From contig CM046868.1 in NCBI GenBank assembly GCA_025617745.1, positions 22,373,608 through 22,437,607 on the forward strand: a stretch of 64,000 nucleotides of DNA, written 5' to 3'. The stretch comes from Heliocidaris erythrogramma. Taxonomy: Eukaryota > Echinodermata > Echinoidea > Camarodonta > Echinometridae. The notes beneath the pieces are model-generated. The model made no database searches. It saw only the letters and a list, made by a program, of their open reading frames with translations, and was not told the DNA's origin. Made by a program: the position numbers and the translations under genes. Of this stretch, positions 35,401 to 47,400 are shown piece by piece (the first letter of the stretch is position 1; each line of letters begins with the position of its first letter).

Positions 35401-38400
35401 TTTATGTAATAGTATGGTATAGTCGATGCAATCAAATGCCTTACTTAAGTCTAAAAATATTCCAACAGTATGAAGTTTCTTATTCAAAGCATTAATTATA
35501 TAATCATGTAGGTTGATCAAAGCCATTTCGGTAGATACGTTTTTTAAGAAACCAAACTGATAATCATTCAAAAGAAAATTAAAACATTCAACATTCAATT
35601 AGATAATAAAATCTATGTTTGATTGAATAATCAGCTTATCTTTGTTTCAAACATTATTAAAATTAAACAATTTGCTCAAACCTCACAGCAATCTTTTTAT
35701 AGGAATAAAGTGTGCCTTATATATTCCTTAACATCTGTTTTACAATATTCCAAAATTTTTACTTGTTGCATAGTATGAAAAAGACCGTTTCGGTAATGTA
35801 TATTCAAATTTTATACATATCTTTCAAACAAAGGTTGTTCTTGACAACCTGAAAGCTTGCTGGACATAGCAACAGGTAATGTATGCAAACTGGATTCCAA
35901 GCATTGAGGCTCATTTATAACAAGAGCCCCAGGGGGCACGACGCTCACCTGAGGTGGATCAATTCACATCTGGTGCATGTTCTCTCTAGCACCACCAGGA
36001 GATATGTTAGAAATTGAAACAACTAGGAGGATGTACATGAGATGATGTTAGAAATTAACATAATTCCCCCCCCCCCCCCGCCTGGTTCTGGAGAAGATGT
36101 TTGAAATTTACATAGCTTTTACAATTGGGGGCCCTCCCCTGGGCCCCCCTGGGGGCCACATGTACCATTTTAGCAACTTTGGGTCCCCTACCCCTAAGGA
36201 TGATTCCTACCAAGTTTGGTTGAATTCCGATCATGTGATTTGGAGAATAAGATCAGAATGTACATTTTGGCTGGCAGCGCCCCCCCCCCCCCTCCAGTAT
36301 GTTACCCCCACAAGGCCCCTATAGGGCCACTCAGAGATATTTCATGAACAACATTCGTTCTTCATCTATAGAGGTATCTCCATACACAGTACCAAGTTTG
36401 AGCTATCCCTGGTTCTGGAGAAGAAGATGTTTGAAATTTACATAGCTTTTACAATTGGGGGCCCTCCCCCTGGGCCCCCCCCCCCCGGGGCCACATGTAC
36501 CATTTTAGCAACTTTGGGTCCCCTACCCTTAAGGATGATTCCTACCAAGTTTGGTTGAATTCCGATCATGGGTTTTGGAGAAGAAGATGAAAATGTAAAA
36601 AGTTAATGGACGACGGACGATGCACGACGGACGACGCACGACGCACGACGCACGACGCACGACGCACGACGCACGGCGGACAAATTTCCATCGCAATAGC
36701 TCACTCGAGCCTTAGGCTCAGGTGAGCTAAAAAGCAGGTCAATAGAATAACTCGTCACTAGGTGCTCAGAGAAGAAATGTGCATAGATTTGAATACATTA
36801 CAGAACCGGTCTATTGTCAAAATCAGGGCAGTTAGTAAATCATTAATGAAAACCATGCCATCTTACCACAACTACAGAGAAGAGAACTTTATCCTTCAAG
36901 TCATCGCTGTCCTCAAATTGCTTCTGTTCTGACATGACATTAAGAGACACCCAAGCCTTGGCGCGGTCGTCAGAGTAAAGCTTGTCGTACTCGTACAAGA
37001 GATCACCCACGATATTACGCTTGGACTTTACCACGTTGGCTTCGTTGTTATTTGTGAGGGCGGGGTGGGAGGACAACTTGGTCATTCTGAAATATGAAAA
37101 AAGTGAAAATGTTCTCATTAACATCATGATGATGATGATGGAAGGGGAGCATCATGGTCATTGCGAATTACGATATACTAATTATAATACCATTATTCTA
37201 GTATCCTAATGCACAGGTTGTGTCGTTAATAAAGAAGGATTACATTGTCTATTTTCAATTACTTTTTGAGCTAGAGGTCTAGGAACCTGCGAGCGAATTC
37301 ATCAATGGGAGTGCTGACGCTAGAAAGGTGCCAGCAAGCCCCAAAATTCCATGACAAGCAAGAATTCTAATTCTTCTTTGGGTGCCTTTCATTTCAAAAC
37401 TAGCTGACAGCACCCTCATCACTACTGCCTCAAGGGTGCCCCCGACCAAAAAGAATGCAGGTGGTGTATACATCACAAATGCAATCCTTGCTAATTTTGA
37501 ATTAATACATAAGAATCACAATAACGAAGGGACAGAAAGAAAAAGAAAATTTGAATGAGATATCCCCACTAGAATTTTGACTGATAAAATACAGAAGCCA
37601 GCTGACAACACAAAACCAGGAAGATTGCACCCTGAATAACTACTATCAGAGTATTATCATCACGTTTTGGATCTCATATGTACACATTTCCTTTTGAATA
37701 ATGGATCTAATTTACAAACAACTATATTGAGCTACACAAACATAAAATCAATTTTTAGACGTGTGTTTTTACTCTTGATTCAATCTCCTCTCATTCTCCT
37801 GAAGTCTGTTTATTTTTTCTAGTGCCAGCCGGAGATCCTCTTTAGTTTTGTGTAGTTCTGTCTGGGCCTGGTAATGCATCCGTATAACCCTAAAATGTAG
37901 AATACGATACAACATATATGTAGAAAATAATAAAGTACTACCGGTAATACGATTACCTCTTTAATTCATTTCACTGATTTGTCAACTAAAGTCTAGTTAA
38001 TTAGCAATCGCTATTTCATAATAATCAACAAATAGTACAATGTTTATAATGCTGCTGTTCATTGGAATATTCTAAATTCTTTCTCTGTCTCTCCATTTCT
38101 CTTTCTGCAATGCTTGCCCTACTTTTGATCTCATTCTTTTCTTCTCTCAAAAACAAAACAAAACCGAAGTTTATAAATTACCTTCATTTTCACACGAGCT
38201 CATTTTGAAAAAAATATATTGCCCTCACTAACATTTATAATGCAAATGGATAAAATGAGAAAATTTTAGAATTTCATGATTTCCTTTAATTGAAAACATT
38301 GATTTGATTTATTATTTTGATAAGATTTATTTCTCTTCATGGTCTTTTTTTCAAATATACTTCACAAACCGATTACAATATGATAAAAAAATATGATTAA

Positions 38401-41400
38401 TACATTAACAAAGTACAGTAATTACATTGTAACATTAATGCAATGAATCAAACAAAAGGAATAACTATTTATAAAACATAAAGGGATATTAAAAAAAACC
38501 CAACTTTTCATTGTATTCACAGTAACGGAAATCTATAAAAGATGCGGGTGACATAGGGTGAATGAAAAACAAACTGGAGAAGGCGGTAAATAGAAAGATA
38601 CAGCTCACAACTCTATAGCAGAGATAATAAATAAAAATTATTGGTATAAAATTCAGGATTGATAATATAAATTTAGAAGTCCTTGAGGTTCAGGTAAGAA
38701 ATATAAGATGCACCCCGGGGTACCGCGTGTGGAGCGCCATCTTGCATCCACCAATATTAAAGTCGTCTAAAGCAAGATGGCGGCTGCCGCGAAACATGTG
38801 TGAGGACGAGTTTTGTGATGCGATTTCGGCAATGGCAGTGATTTGATACCGCAGCCAAAATATCTGAGATTATCAAATTTTGCTGGGAATGCACAGAAAA
38901 TATTTTAAAAATCATAAGTGGACACATAGTTTGGTTAAACAGTTTAGTTTAACCATTTAGCCACTTATTCGGTTTGGAGTTGGATGCTACTGCGCTTGAA
39001 CGTTGAGAAGTTAATGCTGAATTATAAACTGACAGACAGTCAAATTAGTAAGAGAACATTTTGTTGACAATTATTGTGGTTATTACCAATAGTCTTTACT
39101 GCTGCAAAAGGACATCTAAGAACATTTTGCAAAATAAAAGCTTTTGAAGTTGTATTCTGCATACTGTGAAAATAATTTACAGTTTATTCGTAACCCAGGG
39201 TACAGCCCGTAATTTTTAAATTAATTAATCAACATGACAAATTCTTAGCTGGTACCCTAAGGTACTGTTTACGTCATCATGTGCATATGCAGGGGCGGAT
39301 GCAGGGGGGCTGAATCGGCTGCACCCCCCCCCCCCCTTTGAAACCAAACTGGCATACCTTAATTACACAATTTAAAAAAAATGCCTCCTTAACTGTGTAC
39401 TTTTCCCGCTCTGTGCCCCCGCTTTTACAAAATCCTGGATCCGCCCTTGATATGCATATCATTCTTACACATTTAGAAGTACAGCTTGCCTCTAAGTGTG
39501 TACAAAAAAAAAAAAGAGGACAGCAGATTTGTGTTTTGACATACTGGATCCACTACTTCATATTGGCTTACTTGTCTCGTTCTTTTTCCACAGACTCTCT
39601 CTTGGCAGATTCATCCATGAGCATGGAGTAGGTATCGTCTGACTGAGGACTCACTGCCCCTGTCACATACAGGGAGGCAGGCCTGGCTTGGCGACGGGAT
39701 GGGTTGGTAGGCTTGTGGTTGTCTGATGTGGAGGACAGGGATGATCTGCGACTGTCTCCCTTGTGTTCTTTCTCAACTACATGAATGAGAAGGGATAAAA
39801 GGTATTTGAATCTAAATTATAGAACAACCATTTGTAATATTCACCCTCATGTCCGAATTACGCATGCACACAAACAATGTTGATACTTGATGAGTGAGGA
39901 CTATTATTACACAGAGAGAGATCATATCTTGTAGAACTTAATTTACGCAGAAATCTAGCATCGTGTGAATGGGATACACATGGGGTAAAAGGATTTGAAT
40001 TCTAAATGTAAATTGCATATTGTATCTTATTAAGCCCATGGTAGATGATATGATAAAATTGAATCATTAGGGAAATGATGCAAGGCATGCATGGATGAAA
40101 GATGGTCGCGTTATCATGCAATCATAACGTTATAGTGTGTTGAACTCCCCATATGCACTTTCCTTGGAAACTTTTAGGACATTCACAATAGGAATATGAA
40201 TAGATCTACATGTATGAATGGAAAAGCAGTTGACAAAAAGCATGTTTGTTAATAAGGTAGCAAAAGATTATATATATATCTTCATCAAACATATAATTCA
40301 ACATTTACCAGATTGATGCATGAATAAAAAAATGCATTAAAACAGAGCAGCTGTATGGAATATTCTAAAATACTACCATGAAGGACATGTTCCAGTCAAA
40401 TTTGTATAATAAACTTTTATAGTAACTAAATATGAAGCAACTCTGTTCATAAGCCATTACATTTAAAATGGAGTGGAAAAGAGCAAAATGTGGAAAAGTG
40501 TATTTGATATATTTTTTGGTTAATAACATGATGCAGACCCTTTTGAATTCTTCTATCCTTCATGATTTAAAAATAAATAGGTTCTGCATCATTTATGTCA
40601 AAAATGCTCTTCCAATTTTTGCTCCTATTCAATCTGTTTTATGGTACAGACAACTGATATTTTATAGGTTCATAATTCTGAAGGTTCGTTATTACGAAAC
40701 ACAAATTTCCCATAGCAGGGGGTTCATAATTCCAAAAATGAAATAGGGTTCATACATGTAATTCGCAAAATTTGATGCATTACTCCGAAGGTTCGTTATT
40801 CCGAAGGTTCTAAATTCCGAAGGTTCGTAATTCCGAAAATGAAATAGGGTTCGTAATTCCGAAAATGAAACAGGGTTCATAATTCTGAAGGTTCATAATT
40901 CTGAAGGTTCATAATTCTGAAGGTTCGTAATTCCGAAAGTGCAATAGAACTCTACACAGCTTTTCGGAATTACGAACCTTCGGAATTATGAACCCTTTTT
41001 CATTTTCAGAATTATGAACCCTATTTCATTTTTGGAATTACAAACAGTCGGAGTAACAAACCTTCGGAAAAACAAGCCTTTGGAAAAATGACATGGAACC
41101 GATATTTTATTATCATACACACCTTACAGATAAGGCTTTAAATGTTGAATATTCGAAAACAAGAACTTTAATAGAAATATATGAAGGAGGAGCACCGAGT
41201 ATGATAAATAACTAAAAACGTGTTTCTAAATATTGAAATACACACATATGATGGTGAATGCAAGGTAAATATTGTAGAGTAATGATAAGATGTTTTGTCA
41301 TACAATATCTGATGCATTATAAGTTTATATTATATAGTTCTAAATACTTGAGTATTTATAATTCACCTATTTTACCTCAAAGCTTATGTGGAATTATGCT

Positions 41401-44400
41401 TAATCATATGAGATGAAAAGAAAGTGTTTTGGGGGGTTTTCTTACATTTATCGTATACGGTACACATCGTCACAATAGAGTGAACGCAAGCTATGCGTAT
41501 GTGAATGTCAGTCCACAAACCAGTGATGACACGTTCAAATGATAATTTAATAACAGGGTTTCAAACCTTTAAAAGTGTATTTTCATGCAAAAATGTGTGA
41601 TGATGCACAAACTAGAATGTTTACCAAAATGACCAATTTCAAATCTACATGTACGATAAAGCAGGAACCACAAAAATGTGTAAAACAGAATGCACTGAAA
41701 AGCACTGAAAAGCAAACAAATGCAATGTCATACCTAGGAATATATACAAAAGCATGCATGGGAAATCATGAATATCCATTTTAAGTGCACAATGCACTAT
41801 ACAAGTAACTGAGAAAAAAAACAGCAATGCATGGGAAAGCATGCAAATGTCATGACAATACAGGAATACTGAGAAACATGCAGAAATGCTTTAGAGCATA
41901 AAAACGAACAAGAACACTTGTGAAATCCTGGGAGAAATTGCAATGACAAAGCATAAAGAACAAGCATCGGAATAGTAAAGAAATGCACATGAAATTAAAT
42001 GCTCTGAGATCTGTATATGAGATGGAATATGAAAACGAAATAAAAGCAAAATAAACATAACTTTTTTTTTGTTACTTACTTCCAGGCCCTAATTCATTGA
42101 AGACAGAAAGAGGAAAAAGATAAGAATAAACAAGAAAAAGTTGCAAGAATTTCTTAATATTGAGTATACACAATGCATTTAGCTTAAAGAGGGTAAATAG
42201 GCATGTATAAGGGTACAAACAAAGCTTTTAGAGGGATTAAGAAAAGTGTTTGGTCGATATTCACAAAGGAGGTATAATCCATGGGTAAGGTTTAAACCTC
42301 CGTAAGTGTACTAAAATAAGCGCACATTGCCCATGTGCGCGCTCAAAGAAAATATATGATTCGATCGGATTCCGTGCGCACGTACGCTTAAAAAACCCAG
42401 GAGGGGTTTTAAACCATGGTTTAAAGCAAAACTCCTATGTGAATTTGGGCCTTTGAGTTTAGCCTCATTTCTGATATACCTCAGACAAAAGTGATGCTCT
42501 AGCTTCTTTTAAATATAGCATTTAAAAAACAAAAAATAGAGGAAGCACTAAATACCCCTGTAGAATTTTCTACAACTTTCTGAAATATCAAACTTGATGA
42601 TCCATCATGAACTTCTACCAAAGGCCTACAACATCGGTAGCAACATCGGTAGCAACAGAAGAGAGTACGTCTTAATTTCTGAAACCCCATTGACCAAATG
42701 TGCAAAGTTATAAATTGGCAGGTGATTACATATTAACAGGCATACATTACAGTGTAAGTTAAAGATTTTGCACATATTGCAAATTTTTGCATTAATATTG
42801 AAACTCCATCTATAACTTTTATTTATCTTAAAGCTCAATTTCAGTCAGAATATATAGTAAGTTTCTTAATCATACAAAGTATCTGACCTACATCAAGCTA
42901 TATTTACATTATTAGTTACATTTTATAAAGTTACATTTAAAGCATTGAAAATTTACAAGCAAATTAGATTGGCAGCTAATATAAATTGAAATATACACCT
43001 TGATACCCCATACTTTTTTTTCTATTTCTACAGAACAAAATTTTTTTTAAAGAAGAAGAAAGATAAAAAGAAACACACAAAAAAGAAAGGATTAAAATAA
43101 TGAAAACATATGAGAATCAAAGCCTGAGAGAAGAGGGACACAAAGAAAGGATAAGATAATGAGAAAGAGTGTAAAAGGGAGAAAGAGAGAAGAGAAACAG
43201 AAATGTGAATAAGGAGAAATAGAGAAGAGAAACAGAAATCTGAATAACGAGAAATACAGAAGAGCAACAGAAATGAAAATAAGGAGAATTAGAGAAGAGA
43301 AACAGAAATGTGAATAAGGAGAAATAGAGAAGAGCAACAGAAATGAAAATAAGGAGAATTAGAGAAGAGAAACAGAAATGTGAATAAGGAGAAATAGAGA
43401 AGAGCAACAGAAATGTGAATAAGGAGAAAGAGAGAAGAGAAACAGAAATGTGAATAAGGAGAAATAGAGAAGAGCAACAGAAATGAAAATAAGGAGAAAG
43501 AGAGAAGAGAAACAGAAACGTGAATAAGGAGAAAGAGAGAAGAGCAACAGAAATGTGAATAAGGAGAAAGAGAGAAGAGAAACAGAAATGAAAATAAGGA
43601 GAATTAGAGAAGAGAAACAGAAATGTGAATAAGGAGAAATAGAGAAGAGCAACAGAAATGTGAATAAGGAGAAAGAGAGAAGAGAAACAGAAACGTGAAT
43701 AAGGAGAAAGAGAGAAGAGCAACAGAAATGTGAAAAAGCAAAAGAAAGACAGAACGAAAGACAAAGAAAACAAAAACAAGAACGAAAGACAAAGAAAACA
43801 AAAACAGAGGAAGAGGGAGAGATACATTATACAAGACACACAGCTTTATGTACATTAATTTATAGAGAAGTGGAACTTGAAGAAAGAGGAACCCATTACA
43901 TATTTGAAAGAGAACATACATGTACTATAGAGCAAATTTAGTAAAGCAAGCATTGCTATGCATGAAGAAAATCAAATTCTCACTCTGCGACAGTTCAGAA
44001 AGAGGCATATTCTCTCCGAGAAGATGACGACGATATGACGTGGGTGAAACAGACCCACTGCGTGCTCCGTTTCGCATGGGACTTATTCCACGTTTCTCCA
44101 GTCCACGTCGGCCTATGGCTGTGGAAAGCATTCATTTGAAAACAGCACAAGTTTGTCAGAAGGTTGGAAAGGGGTTTTGAAATACAAATATAATTTGAAC
44201 AGAAATGGCCACACAAGCACAAACTAGCATTAGGTCCTAAATAAAACAAATTATTAAATAAAAACAATAATAAATCATAAACTTAATATAAAACACAGCA
44301 AACATGCACAATTGGAGAATGCTTAAAAACCTTATACACTGTAATAAAATACAATTAAGTTGGCAGAAACTACTTGCTTAACCCCTAAGCATGATCATAA

Positions 44401-47400
44401 CATTGAAAGAAAATAATAAATTGAGTACTTCTGGTTGAATTTTGAATGTCAGAAGAATACCATAAAAATATAAATATGAATCATTTCCCCTACTCATCTG
44501 TACTACCGGTATAAGAGTTTTACATGTAAACAATAAAATATTTCATCATTCCATTCTACCTCATAAACATGTCTCGACAGAGCTACTGGAACTCCTAGCT
44601 ATAGCATTGCATTTTATGATTTTTTTTCTTCTTTATGCACATGTTAAAGATGCAGGATACATGAATTAATTAATGCTACAAAATCTTTGCAGAATCAAAT
44701 TTGCAAGGTCATGATTTGTAGCCAACATCCAGCAAAACATAAATCACAATAATTTGCGATGAGCTGTGATTCATTAAGGAGGTGTTGTAAGGAGAAAAAA
44801 AAAACGAAAAATTAGTTTTAGACTTCATTCCTTCATTACTTCATTCCTTCATGATAATCTGAAAACAAAAGAGCAATATTCTGATCAAACATGTCTGCAC
44901 CACTCCATCGTTTTTCAATCATTTTCAGTGTTAATTAAATTCATACCAGACACATGCTGAATGCAAATGATCAGGGACACTGCAGCGATGATACGCATGC
45001 TAATGTAATATGGATAATGGATAGCAATATCAATGGATGACCCTCAATGTCAATTGAAATTCATTGGTGACAGGTGAATTTTGTCAGAGCAAAATGATGG
45101 AAAAGTACAATGTATCATTCATCTCTCAGAAAAGACACATAATGCATGCATGCTTGAAACCAAATAAAGGCAGTCATAAGTTTTGTTGCACTGTAAAATC
45201 ATAGTATCCATTTAATAATAATATTCTGGATTTATAAAGCACCTTATAAATCTATGATGTCTCTAAGTGCTTTACAGATATATTAAACCTTTCAAGACAG
45301 GAATTATTCACGGCCTAAATATCATTTTTCGTTCTTCAAATTGGCAACAATAATATTTTTCATTTAGTGCTACATGGTTTTAATAATGTGTAATGTCTTT
45401 AAGAACAATTAGGAATTTTGTCGAAAAGTTGAAAAAATTGCCAATTTTGATGAAAAATAATGATTTTGAACCTCTCAATGTGTTGCCAATTTAAGGATTT
45501 TGAAGCTTATTCTCGTTTTTAAAATTCCTGGCATCAAATGCAATATGGTCTTGCAACAAAAATGGACATAGTATATGCAGAAATTTTTGCTCTTTCAACT
45601 CATGAATCTGGTATATTTTTTAGAGCTCTGAATCAAAAGTTATTGAGCCAAACCACAAAATGTGGTCAATTGTCTCGAAAGGGTTAATACCCCAGTCTTC
45701 AGATTCAGCCTGGACCGCATATAATGTATGCATCAAAAATAAAAAAAAGTAAATGTATTATCTGCTCCTTTAGGCCTGTTCATCAAAGAAAAAAATCCCA
45801 ACACTTTTGAAGAAATGCAGAGGTGTCGGAATATTGGGCTCGGACAATGAAAGTGGGGGTGCACTGCACCATTTGGCAGACAAAAGGTGCCCCCACCCCA
45901 CTTCCATTGTCTGAGCTTGACGTTCCACGTCCTCTGAAGAAATGCAAATGCATATTATTGTACTGCTGAAATAATGCTCAAATTAGGTCTATTCATTATT
46001 CATACAATAGCAATCTTGTATTTTATCATAACCATAATTGCCATGTATTTTTGGAAGGAAAAGAGAGATTATAAAATGTCCTGGAGAAGAGAATGAGACC
46101 TCTTTTCAACATTCATAACGCCTTTTCAACATTCATAACGCCTTTTCATGACTTCTTTTTATGCACGGTGTCAACCCATCGATCTCTATCAGTGGATAAA
46201 ACAATATGCCCTGTAAGTTTACGTTTGATGCGATCCGGCGCACCTCGTCGCCATGTTTGGGCTCGCAGAAAAACATTGCTGCAAGTACTGTTTCAATACA
46301 ATTTTATGCATTTTTAGAATAAAATAATTCAGCACTGTGAAGTATTTTCCACGAATTAACTGCAAAATCAGGTAAAACAAGTGTACCCTGACAAATTCTA
46401 GAGGCGACTTAATGTGGCAATTAGTAAAATGTCTTTTTTAAAGTAAAAAATCAAATCACGTATCTTCCGAATAGGAGTTCACTGTAATCGTACATACTGA
46501 GCAGACTATGTCCCACTCTATGTCCCACACGGTCCCGCATACTGTGTTTGAGTGAGGGCTCCTAATTTTGGCTGCGCGGCCGCATCAACTGCTCGCATAG
46601 AGCCATGCGTACGATGCGATATCCAAGTAAGGTGGAGATCGATGTGTCAACCATACAAGTTTTTGAACGAATCATCTCATCATACAAACAGAGAAACAAC
46701 AAACTCTCATATACAGTGGAAACTCAGTATAACAAGGTCCTTGGGACCATTAAAATTACCTTGTTATAGTAGGAATCTCCTTATATCAGGTTAAATATAA
46801 AGAGTTGGGACCTGGGGTGGTATTCTGAGATTTAGTTTATCTTGATTTTAGTGAAATAATTTTAATTGTCATAACAAAATGTACGCTTATGGCGCATTAT
46901 TGGTTAATGACTGCGCAAAAGTTGCTGCGTACGCAGAATTCATCTGCGCAAACACCAATGAAATGTTGCAATTTAAAATTTGTTATGACAATTAAAATCT
47001 TTTCACTAAAATCAAGATAAAATAAATCTCAGAATACCACCCCAGAATCTTATCTTGTTATATCAGAACTCTTTATACTGAGTTTCCACTGTAAAAGGTT
47101 TTTAGAAGAAAAAAAATCCCCTTGTTATGCAGCTGAGATGTCAAAAAAACAATAACAATCTGTTGGGTAAAAGTCTTTTATTGAAAATAAATGAACCCTG
47201 AAAATGGGTAATAAAAGGCAAATATTGAGAGAGAGACGTATGTTGGAAATTACGCCAGTTCAACTGCAATATGGTATGCAAAATGGTAATGAGGAAATGC
47301 ATTGCATATCAAGCAGGTTTTCTATTTTCTTTTCAGACATTTGAAGCATGTTTAATTGTTACTTCCATGACTAATTCTTTGATATTCTCCACTGGCTCAA

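Noticed and set aside
37101..37140. ATGATG repeats near exon G as a start region
   Set aside because: They are a short microsatellite on the plus strand; exon G is internal and in phase with exon F.
38054..38145. Charged coiled-coil-like minus-strand frame between exons E and F
   Set aside because: The acceptor is weak and none of the nearby GT sites keeps phase with exon F; exon E joins F directly in frame.
43028..43921. Overlapping Phe/Ser/Leu-rich minus-strand frames up to 240 codons, membrane-protein-like
   Set aside because: Explained by the 35-bp minisatellite, which gives the same peptide in all three frames.
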